From assembly GCA_017591395.1 (NCBI GenBank), contig WEDG01003411.1:124001-188000 (forward strand): a DNA stretch of 64,000 bases. Direction: 5' to 3'. Below are positions 12,801 through 24,800 of this stretch, in pieces (the stretch's first letter is position 1; the number at the start of each line of letters is the position of its first letter). Source of the stretch: Schistocephalus solidus (Eukaryota; Platyhelminthes; Cestoda; Diphyllobothriidea; Diphyllobothriidae). The notes beneath the pieces are model-generated. The model was not told the DNA's origin. It was given only the letters and a program-made list of their open reading frames with translations, and did no database searches. Both the position numbers and the translations under genes were made by a program.

Positions 12801-15800
12801 ATAGCGATAGGCGTCTCTGTAGAGGCCCAGCTAAATCTAAACGGTGCTGCCGTATTAAAAAAACCTACGTTGGTTACGAAAATTGAAGAACAGGCCAAGA
12901 TTCCAGGAAGAAACATAGCAATCTTCATCCTTAAAATCATGCCTGTTAATGGCACTGGTTTAGCTAACAGAGGAGTATGAGTAAACTGTGAAGCTGCTCT
13001 GGTCCGTCCTAAACGAAATGCAAAAATAAAGTAGTAAGGACCACCCTCTGCTACTTTGTGATGGGAAACCTGACGGAAACTACTGCAGCATACAGTGCCT
13101 ACATGTTTATGTCACTTCCCCACTGCTCCAAAACTATCCCGCTTAAAAAAGTGAATGGAAACAAGGCTCATGAGACAAGGAGAACAGGATTTACAAACAA
13201 ATTTCAATGTCACTCGACGAAAATATTCTCGGCAAAAAAAAATGAAAATAAAAAGTCAGGCGCAGAAAAGCATTTTGAAAGACTTCTTATGGTTTAACCT
13301 TGAGTGAAGGTGAACCCTCGGTTCCGCTGGGAAATACCTGTTAGCCAGCATGTTATACGCAAAGCATGCGCTACTTTGCTCGGAAGACAGTATCATTCAT
13401 TCGAAGTTTGGTTCTAGGTAGTAAAAAGGATCAGATTCTTCCAAAGTCGTATACACCTCAACGCCAGTCCGGCATCTATTCCAACAGAATGAATCCCATT
13501 CAACCACGTGAACTTTTGGAAAAAATAAAAAGGACGCAGCCATTTGACTATTTTTCACCTCTTGGAACTAAAATGAATGACCGATTTCGTGAAATGTTTT
13601 CCGAAATTCTGAAATTAGTTTCGATTAGTAATGGGTACTTAAGTTGGGTTTTAATAATCGTTAGCATGCATCATAATATAAAGACACGCCGAAATACCGG
13701 CTTGTGAAGGCGCTTCTTTTTGGCTGTCTGAAAAAAGTGCAGAGTTACAAATGATGACTGAATTAGTATGTATATTTCTATTAATTTTCGATATCCTTAT
13801 AAATTCGAATATATTTTAAAGAAAACTTGCATAAAATGTCCCTCTGATGCTCATTTGATAACAAATCACGTTTTCCCTAGCAATTATACACGTGAAAAGT
13901 GTATCGTTCGGTTTAAAAATGCTTGTAATTGCGAGATCTTTTAAGATCGCGCAATGCCAATTCAAGTAGCACCGTGTGTGTTCTCTGTAAATGCAAAAGC
14001 ATAGTCCACTTCCAAAGCGAATTTTTAAGAGCCCAATATGTATGACCTTCCTTACATGGAAAGCAAATAACTTGTAAACTGTAAACGCGAAACTCAAATG
14101 CAGTGGCAGATCGAGTCAAACATTTTGCGGAAAATTAAAACAGCTTAAAACCAGAAGAGGTCCGTTCTTCATACACAAAAATTTAAGAGGGTATTTATTA
14201 CTAAGTGTGGTTTTCGCAGGCAGCCTAAAATAAGGGCAATAAGTGCCTGAAATATGTGCCTTGGCACTATGCTTATGCTGCACGATAATCAATATTAGAA
14301 CCCCCACTTAAGTCATTCTAACTAATCGAAAATGCGATTTCAGACATTTAGGTCACATTTCGTGTGATCAGTAGCAAAAGTAGCGGCAGGCGCGAAACAT
14401 AAAATCCAAATTCACAGGTATGAGCATAATAAAGAGAATAAAGGCAAGAAAAACGAGCTTACCAGGCATAAAATCAGCGGGATACCACACTGCGCAAATA
14501 CACCCAATGGGACCAGTCACTTAGTTGGTTTAAAAACTTTGACGGGTTTCGGGTGCGCGCGTGTGCGCGCACGCAGAATTACTAAATGTGGGGATGTTTG
14601 CACGGGTACGAGCTTTTGGCCTTGGGCCTGTGTGCCAAACGGGAGCTCTGTCCCTCCCACGCGCAATTTGGTTTCACAAGCAGTGTAGGAGCAAGCTCTG
14701 GTGCCAATAAAAACTGCTCGCAGCTGGGTCAGCAAGCAAAGGCGTTCACACAAACATCAAACGACTCGTTTGAGAAAGATGAGCACATTTCGTCTTGGCT
14801 CCAATGAGCCAAAAATCAAAAGCGCGCAGGAACCCGTTTTGTCGTGCTTCAGAAGTGTGACACCTTTGGTGACTTCTGCTTATTCTAGCCCACTAAATGA
14901 TTCTGCACTAAAGCAGAAGGCAAAATACAGCCTGAATATTCCAAATGGAAATTTACCATGAAGTGCCATAGATATAGTGAGCCATTTTGTGATTGCACCC
15001 ACAAGCGGCCTTACGCCGTCAACTAGAGAGACCAAACAGTCTTTTTGTGGTCCAAAGGTCCACGGGGTAATTATCCTCTCCATTGCAATCGCGAATAGTA
15101 ACTAGGTTGAAAATGCGTTCAATGCTCGGATCAGGAGACATGCTCATCCCAATGTGTTCTGGGGGTGAACATAAAGTGATGTCAGGCAGTCTTACAGTTA
15201 CCAGTGGTACACGCATAATGGGAGTACAGACAAGGGGGGGCTGGGGTAGCCATTTATGGCTTATCGAAGAAAAGTAAGTGACCACTAGAATAGCTTGTTT
15301 TGGGTCTACATATTTTCCCGCGTATACGACCTCCCAAAATCCCGTAAAGCAAAAAGAATTACCAGCGTTCATTAAAAAGGGATGCCTACAAAGGTAAAAC
15401 CAGACCAAACGTGATATTTACGATAAAACTTCCTCATTTGTAAGTGTTCACCAATGAGTCACCTTCGCGATGCCGGTGGAGTCTTCAAGTAGCTTCGTTT
15501 TAGAGCTCGCGGAGCTAGTGGTCGAATCTTCGGAGCAGAAATCCAGGGAGAGACTACGATTTAGATGCTGCGCTTGGAAATTCTCTGTCGGAGGCCGGCA
15601 CGGCGGTGTCAGTGGTCCCGCGGAGAACCTCTCCTCACCCAGCCGGTCTTCGTCAGCTTGAAAATAGGGGGGAGTTGAAAAAAGGCACGCTCAGGAGATG
15701 GGGAGGCTTGAAGTTAAAAAAAAACACGAAAGCCAGGAAGTATAGCTTAAGCCATTCATCACATAGCCTTGCTTACAAAAGATGGGGAAACGCCACCAGG

Positions 15801-18800
15801 AGAAAAGGGGAAATATCATTTCGAAAGGAAAGAGAAGGAAAGCTTACTGGTTTTTGCATTCACAGCAGATACAACTGGTTTCGTCGAGCTGAATGTGGGC
15901 GAGAAAGGGTGATTAGACGAAAAATATCTGCACACATCTGAAACAGTGTTCAAGAATGTTTATTACAATGAATTTGGGAGAAAAATGACAAAACACATAG
16001 GTTAATTCCAAAACTCCTCTAAGTCTGCATGACCTACGTTAGGTTGAAACAGCTTTTTCGAACGCTCGCAAGTTTTTGAAAACTCGAAATTTCCATGCAG
16101 ATACAAACATCTTTAAAAGTAGCGTTGAGTTTTAGAGTGTCAGAGTTAATACCACAAAGTGATAGGTTTGCCTTCGTGCGAACAAAGCTTCAAGGGCCTA
16201 AAAGAACAAGTGGCTGTTGGCGGAATAAACCTACACTGAAAAGTGTAAAATATGACTGTTTGTCAAGTGGTATGTAGGGAGCCAACTGCTGAAAACTACT
16301 GAAAACTGCAAAACACGGCACGATTACCTAGTTGGTAAGGTGTAGGTCTGACCAAGTGCGCTTTTTCCAGACCCACTAAGTCGATTATTATGATTATTAT
16401 TTGTTTTAATAAAACGATGGGGAAATCGCAAGCCCTCCGGGGTTGTTTGTCTTTTTTTGTCATTTCGTATTTGAAAGCGGTGTAGTCTTTATTTGGTGCC
16501 AAGATGAATGTCAGCTGGAACATTTGCGATTCTGCTCCAGGTTTCAGAAAAGCACAACGAAAATGCGGTGTTCTGAAATTTAGAAATACAACCAAGTAAT
16601 TTGCAACTGTACACTCTTGAGGGGTAGTTTCAAGCATGCTACTATAACTTCTGAGGTATGGTGGTCCAGAAATATTTAATTTTGGTCAGTGGGCTGGATG
16701 AAAGAAGTTATTATTTGAATCATATTTTGTCCAGATGTGTGTAGGTCAAATAAAAATCAGTGAGCGCCAACACCAACTCTAAATTGGTCACCATAACCGG
16801 TAGCTAGGTTATATACGGAGAGTGGCCATTAAAACCAAGCTTCATATAAGGTCACAGACACTTTAGACAGAGGCTAACCACATGATTTGAAGCACTGAAG
16901 TGAGTGAGGTGGACAGCCTTTTATTTATCTTTTCGATATCCATTAGTTCATAACGGTATTTACGGTCTGTATTTTCTTCTGTTTTATTCTATGAAAAGCC
17001 TTTGCATTCTAGATACTACTTCACTGGGGAAAAAACTTCAGAAATACCTTATCCTTCGGTAGGCTGAGTTCATACCGTTTGCTGAGAGGGGCTCCTAAAT
17101 TCCCGCCAAGGATGAGATTCGACCCTTTCATCCGACGAGGTCCACCGTGTGCTCCACAGCATGATGGCGCAGGGACGGTGACTTGCCCATGAATTAGTTT
17201 TAAGTGATGTTTGAGTTACACTGCATCTACCGCACTCCCTCGTTCCTCACCCAACCGTGTTGGGTGACAAGACAACGTCAAGACAGGAGGCGGAATCAGG
17301 CGCAGGTGGCCGGTGCGACGTGAGCATGCACCTACGTGTGCCACCACACCCACCCACCCCAGATGCCACATTAGTTATAGCCGTACCTGCCGAATAACGC
17401 CTGTCGTGTCCTGATTTAGCCCCAATGTTGGTGCAGCGCATCTACCATGCAGCCCGTTTAGAGGGAAAAACGAGGATGACATACACTAGACCGCAAAACT
17501 GACATCAATAACCCTGTCTGCATTGTGTCAACAAGCCGTACCTGTGGGGGAGGGAGGCATTGGAATCAACTGATCTTTCCTCGGTTCTCTGAGCTTTGCG
17601 CCACCAGCGCAACTTTCGCTGCTGCTTCTCCCCCATATCCTCCTCGTAGTTCCCAGCCGCTCCATCTTCACCGAAGGGGTTGATGTTGAAAGTATATTTC
17701 TCTCGCAGCTGTCTCAGCTGCGTCCAGGGAAAAGGCGCGATGTCATAGACCCGGCGCATAAACTCCACTGTGTTGAGTCGATTTCCTTCAGCAAACTCTT
17801 CCATCCACTGACTCATGTTTGAGTAGAACTGATCGGCGGATGTGAGTTTCATAAGATCGCTAAGATAAGAAGAAATGAATTGGACAATTTAGAGCAAGGA
17901 AATAGGGAATAAAGGAAAGGAGTCCAAATTGAGTAGGTTTTCTGAGAAAGATGGTGTCTTACGCAGAATAATGACGTCCTTGGCATATGAGTCCCGATCA
18001 GAAACGCTAGCAGAAATAACATAAATTGGACCTCGTTTTAAAAGAAACGGTGTCGTAAACGTGCTTGCAGGTTTACGGCAGAAGCATTTGCGTGAAGGGG
18101 TATCACACAAATTACTCATGTGTGCCGCCCTTTTGATAAACAAAAGTTGAGGGGGCAGTTCAAGAACCTATTTTTTGAGGCACAAATTTTCAGCAGTTTC
18201 TAATACCATGAGCCTCTGCATGTCAGTCTCGTAAATATCAAGAAACAGGTGATGTGCCGTCGCCCTTGCCTTAAAGCTCTTTACACATGCGGAAACCACA
18301 TCAATACTAATCTATAAAATGTCGCACAACTGGATAAATTAAGATAATCTTAATACTTGATGAAGAAACTGAAAGGGGAACAAAGAACGCATTATGAAGA
18401 CATCAGGGCGTTAAACGAATGAATCAAGGCTTCTTTGCATGGTGAACAGCTTAACCTACTGTATCGACTCTCCTAGAGCAGCCCAAAGACTTAAGCGAGA
18501 AAGTTCACGTCCGCCAGGACTCTCTGTGCAGGGTTCCGACTTAGGCCTAATCAAGCAAGTAAACTTCAAAGAATCTCCAGGTTTGTAGCTCTGGTGGCCC
18601 TATCTACAAAGGCTAGTGTCTCTAGAATGCGCTTCATGATGTCAAAGACTTCCGAAACCTTGGAAAGCTACATCTTCAACACATCGATATGCCACGGTCT
18701 GATAGGTAAAAGGCCTGTCGAGATTAACTGGAATTAGGTCTTTAGTCACTCTTTCGAGTTAAAATTCTGAATTTTTTTCAAAATAAAGGGCACTATATAT

Positions 18801-21800
18801 TTATGGATATGGGTATTGTTGAAGGCAAACGTTTTTATCTTTCCTAGTTTGACCATCAAAAACAGCTCTACAACGCCCTAAGAGTGCACATACAACTATG
18901 CATGCACTCGTAGAACTTTGTGCTGTATTATGTAGATTTTCGATATTTCGCTGGATTTATATTTTTATTATTTTATTGCGTATATTTGCGAGTGTCCAGT
19001 ACAGTGATTGAGAGCATAGGAAGTGCTAGAAAGATTATTAAGAGCATTTAAATCCATGACATCATTCCACCGTCGAGCATGAAGAAAGCTTCACTTGGAG
19101 GGGTCTTCTAAGTCCTTTTTTTTAAAAAGGCGCAGAAGACGTTCTTATGGTTGATACAACACAAACACGAGATAGGAGGAGATCACGACACATGAAACTA
19201 ACTTATTGGTCTGTTTATAGCAGACCATTCTGCGGCAAAAACATAATAAATACTAGAGTGGTCGAACACCTGTCACTTCCTTGTGAGTGCTCCAGCTGCT
19301 GGCTTAGAATTGCTTTATCGTTGCAGGCCACATCAATGTACGAGTACTCATTCGTTTGCTGCGGTAGGGGGGGCGGGATACATTGACCGCAAGAGGCGTC
19401 TGGGAAAAGAGTACGCGAATTTATACCTTAACGGTAAAAAATAGATGGAGTTCGAGTCCTATTCCCACACATCTAGCCAACACGAATCACGGAGTCAAAA
19501 CAGCCTTCCATGTTGTCTACCAGCACCATCAAACTATCCCAAGGACCTTCACCAACGGCTGCTAGGAAAAATCGAGACAGTGGCTATTCGCCTAGTGTCG
19601 CAGCCTGTTGTTGTCAGAAGAAGTCGATGCAAGCGCTTCGTCCTCCATGGCCAACACCGACTCCGGGTAGTGATCGCACATTGTCCACATCCCGAATGCC
19701 ATTCATGTGCACTCCACGTGTTTAACACACGCCAGTTCGGCCGTCATAGTCCGATGATGTCCATCGTATGCTCCACAGAAGGGTGGTGCAGGGACGGTGA
19801 CATGCACTGAATTATAGTAAGAGTAGATTGTACCGCATCTACCTCACTCTCTTTTCCACTCCACCTGAGCCGGTGTCAAGACAGAGTCAAAGAAGACCGG
19901 ACATGGGAGAGTGCACAGGCCCATGCGTTGTGGTTCAACACAAAAGAAAGCCAAAACAACAAAATTGAGGGGCGGTTCGGATTCTAACTGAGTGGGAGTG
20001 CCATAAAGGCCACATTAAGAGGAAGCAATTGCAACCTGACTCTCATTCCGCAAGTCGTCCATTGCGTACAAACGCACGCACTGGCCGACCACGTGGTCCA
20101 CGTTATGCCGTCACTTGGCAACCTTCGAAGGCACGGCTTTTAACGCATCGTGATGGTTTCAAGCGGGTCAGATTACATATAATGAGGAAAAATGCACTGA
20201 AACGTCGACCACACTCGCTCCCACACCCCAGAATCAGGCCACCGTCCGAGCCGATCGGTTGTCGTATGTAGGAGCGGGCGCATTGACTGACAGGTCGGCG
20301 TACCGAGGGAAGAATCGAGGTCCTAATGTTTTATGATGTTCATCATTCCGAAGAAAACGAAGAAGAAGAAGAAGAAGAAGAAAAAAAGGGACGAGTTCAT
20401 GGACCAAAATATATTTGTATTCACGTTTCAGAAACCCTCGTGTTTCCATCATCAGAGTGGTGTGTTGGTTCTTCCTGCTGGCATTGACTCGTAACATACA
20501 CCCAACAGTTCGACCGTCGATTACGACGAGGTCCAACGTATGCTCCACGGAAGGGTGGTACAGGGACGGTGACTTGCGCGTGATTTGGTTTAGTAGGAGT
20601 GCGCTGCATTTACTGCACTCTCTCCTCCTCCCCACCTGACCCCGGTGTCATGACAGAGTCAAGAAGACCGGAGATGGGAGAGGGCGCAGGTGGCTGGCAC
20701 GGCCAAAGGCACCCCTGGATGTACCACCACACCTGGCTTGGATCCCACGGAGTGGGAGTGCCATGAAGGCCAAATTGAGGAGGAGCCTTTGCAGCCTGAC
20801 TCTCAGTCCGTTAGTCAGCCACTACACACAAAACACACATTGGGCTGACCACGAGGTCCGAGTGTTCCCGTCAGTTGGCAACCTTCAAAGCCACGGCTTT
20901 TAGCGCACCGTAATAGTTTCAAGCGCGTTAGATTGTTTATAGTGAGGAAAATGCGCTGAGCTGTCGACCTCACTCTCTACCTCACCCCCACAATCAGACC
21001 ACTGTCCGAGCCGGTCAGTTGTCTGATGCGGAAGCGGGCGCAGCTGCTGGTGACCTCGTCTACGCATGCTATGTGCACGACCTGGCACCCCAAACACAAG
21101 AACCAGGATTTCACACAACAGGGGGTTGAACGGTCCACATCTCACATGTGTGACATAGCCAGAAGTCACGTTAAGAAATGGCCATTGCAGCCTGACTCTC
21201 AGACCACCAGTCAGCCGCTCCACAACATAAATTGGACTGACTGCGAGGACTGAGTGTAATTGTCAGTTGGCAACCTTCCAACCCGCGGCGCTGATCGCCC
21301 CGTGATATTCTCGAGCTCAGATCACACATGCAACAGGGGAGTTGCATAGAGAAGGAGCTGAGGATCATGCTTGCCTCTCAATCAGTTATGCCGACTGAGT
21401 GCGTGTTTTTTTGTGGTGTTGCGTGTGATCATGTGAGGTGCAGAGGCTGATGAGGAGAGATCTAGTGTTGTGGTATATCCGGCGGTGTTCTATCACAAGT
21501 TTCCAGGGAGACGCATGTGACCTAATAGGCCCACGCGGTTTGTGAATGTGCGTGGGCAATGCGGACAGTAAATTCAGGTGTGGCGGGTGAATGTTGGTGC
21601 TTCTCTCACTAGTTCATCAGTCTTTGTGCGATGGATTCGCAAGTGACAAGTGCATGTGCGGTGACAATGAGGACAAGATAGGTCGGGAGGTGCTGAGTCT
21701 GGGGAAATTTTCTGCTGGTACTCGTAGTCGAGCTCATGGGAGGATTATGGGAAGTGTTGATGGGTATGCAAGATGGGTTAGATATGTTGGCATCGCGGTG

Positions 21801-24800
21801 GATTCCACTTTCGTGGATGCAAATGTAACCGATCAGGACCATGCGGTGAGTGAATGCGCGAGGACACTGAGGGCAGTGGAGGCGGCGATCTCTGCTGTGT
21901 GTTGGTGCTCCAGGCACTGGTTCACCAGGCCGATGCGTGAGGTGAACGTGCAGTCGCATTGAGAACAGTTTAGGAGAGAGTCCCCATCGCTGACGGTGGT
22001 GGTGGTGGTAGAGAAGGCGAAGACTGGGGTGGGGGTAACAGGCGATGAGTATTGGGATGTCGTCTCTATGATGGTGGTAGAAATGGAATCGATGCCAGGA
22101 GTGAGGGTGGGGGAGACTTGTGCGCAAATTATTTTAAAGTGATATTAGACTTTCTCATTGCATCTGCTGCACTCTCTTCCCTTACCTGCCTATGCACGGT
22201 GTCAATACAAAGTAAAGAACACCGGAGACGGGGTAGGGCGGAGATGAAGCCTCTTCCACGGAGTGGGAGAGTGGGGTGCGGCATGAGCCTGCACCTGCGC
22301 GTGCAAATGTTCGGCACGCGCACTCTCCGTGTTCGGAATTTGTTATGGGACCGCATCCCAGAATAATAACGCCTGCCGCATCCTGATTTGGCCCCCATGT
22401 TGGTCAAGTGCAGGTACCACGCCGCCCGCTTAAGGGGCATTACACAAGACAGTTCGATCGTCGTACTCCGACGATGTCCACCGTATGCTCCATGGGAAAG
22501 TGGAGCAGGGACGGTGACTTGCGCGTGATTTAGTTTAAAGTGATAGTAGACTTGCACTGCATCAACCGCACTCTCTCTTCCTCCCCCACCTGAGCCCGGT
22601 GTCATAACAGAGTCAAGAAGACCAGAGATGGGAGATGGCGCAGGTGGCTGGCGTGGCCGGAGCCGCCCCTGGGCGTACCACCACAGCCCCCCATGTTCAG
22701 CATTTTTTATGTGAGCGCAACACGAATAACGCCAACGCATCTACCACGTGGCCCGTTTAGGGGGCACACACACACCGACTGTTCGGTTGTCGTAGTCCGA
22801 CGATGTCCACCATATACTTCACACCATTGTGGTACAGGGACGGTGACTTGGGCGTGATTTATTTTAAAGTGATATTAGACTTTCGCTGCATCTACCGCAC
22901 TCTCCTCCTCCCACACCTGAGCCCAGTGTCAGGATAGAGTCAAGAAGATCGGAGGCGGGAGAGGGCACAAGTGGCTGGCGCGACGGGGCCCCTAGGTCCG
23001 AGCCGCTCCTAGGCGTGCCTCCACAGCCCCCCACCATGTTCGGCATTTGTTATGGGATCGCAGCCCGAATAACGCCTGCGCGCCATGATGTGACCCCTTG
23101 TTGGTCCAACGCATCTACTACGTGGTCCGTTTAGGCGGAACAAACAAACAAACACACACACACGACAGTTCGACCGTCGTAGTCCGACGATGCCCATCGT
23201 ATGCTCATGGGAAAGTTGAGCAGGGACGGTGACTTGCGCGTGATTTAGTTTAAAGTGATAGTAGACTTGCGCTGCATCTACCGCACTCTCTCCTCCTCCC
23301 CCACCTGAGCCCGGTGTCAAGACAGAGTCAAGAAGACCGGAGGCGGGAGAGGACGCAGGTGGCTGGCGCGGCTGGGTCCCCTAAGTCCTAGCCGCCCCTA
23401 GGCGCGCCACCACACCTCCATGTTCGGCATTTGTTATGGGAGCGCAACCCGAATAACGCATGCCATGCCCTGATGTGGCCCCCGTGTTGGTCCAACGCAT
23501 CTACAACGTGGCCCGTTTAGGGGGCACAAACACACACACACACGACAGTTCGACCGTCGTAGTCCGACGATGTCCACCGTATGCTCCATGGAAGGGTGGA
23601 GCAGGGACGGTGACTTGCGCGTGAATTAGTTTTAAGTGATAGTAGCCTTGCGCTGCAGCTACCGCACTCTCTCCTCCTCCCCCACCTGAGCCCGGTGTCA
23701 AGACAGAGTCAAGAAGACCGGAGATGGGAGAGGGCGCATGTGGCTGGCGCGGCCGGAGCCGCCCCTGAGCGTGCTACAACACCTGGCTTGGATCCCACGG
23801 AGTGGGAGTGCCATAAAGGCCACATTAAGAAGGAGCCATTGCAACCTGACTCTCAGTCCACCAGTCAGCCACTCCACACAAAACACACATTGGGCTGACC
23901 ACGCGGTCCGAGTTATCCCGTCAGTTGGCAACCTTCCAAGCCACGGCTTTTAGCGCACCGTGATAGTTTCAAGCGCGTCAGATTGTTTATAGTGAGGAAA
24001 ATACGCTGAGCTCTCGACCTCACTCTCTCCCCACCCCCGCAATCAGACCACTGTCCGAGCTGGTCAGTTGTCTGATGCGGAAGCGAGTGCAGCTGCTGGT
24101 GACCTCGTCTACGTGTACTACGTACACGACCTGGCCCCCAAACACAAGCACCAGGATTTCACACAACAGGGGGTTGAACGGCTTACATCTCACATGTGTG
24201 AGATAGCCAGAGGTCACGTTAAGAAGGAGCCATCACAGCCTGACTCTCAGACCACCAGTCAGCCACTCCACACAACACACATTGGACTAACTGCGAGGTC
24301 TGAGTGTAATTGTCAGTTGGCAACCTTCCAACCGCGGCACTCAACGTTACCGCACTCTCTTCTCCTCCCCCATCTGAGCCCGGTCTCATGACACAGTCAA
24401 GAAGACCGGAGATGGGAGTGGGCACAGGTGGCTGGCGCGGCCGGAGCCGCCCCTGGGCGTGCCACCACACCTGGCTAGGATCCCACAGAGTGGGGGTGCC
24501 ATAAAGACCACATTAAGAAGGAGCCATTGCAACCTGACTCTCAGTCCGCCAGTCAGCCACTTCACACAAAACACACATTGGGCTGACCACGCGGTCCGAG
24601 TTATCCCGTCAGTTGGCAACCTTCCAAGCCACGGCTTTTAGCGCACCGTGATAGTTACAAGCGCGTCAGCTTGTTTATAATGAGGAAAATGCGCTGAGCT
24701 CTCGACCTCACTCTCCCCCACCCACAAAATCAGACCACTGTCCGAGCCAGTCAGTTGCCTGATGTGGGAGTGGGCGCATTGGCTGACGGATCGGCGTACC

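Larger units (their letters stand above)
12156..17541 (-). other. TBC1D30 intron 6 region, probably hiding an exon
   Basis: The flanking exons are out of phase (exon 6 exits with two bases, exon 7 starts on a codon), and the family has a conserved hydrophobic stretch here, so an exon of length 3n+1 is expected. I could not identify it. The interval also holds a LINE 3' UTR unit (17110-17470) and a doubtful SINE trace (15205-15270). ORFs at 13366-13707 (+) and 15019-15408 (-) match nothing I know. Confidence 0.6.

Noticed and set aside
15019..15408. 129-codon minus-strand ORF as the missing TBC1D30 exon
   Set aside because: No pair of splice sites gives length 3n+1 with a family-like peptide, and part of it overlaps a possible SINE trace.
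20350..20390. (GAA)n tract as a functional element
   Set aside because: Simple repeat inside the LINE 3' UTR region; no further structure.
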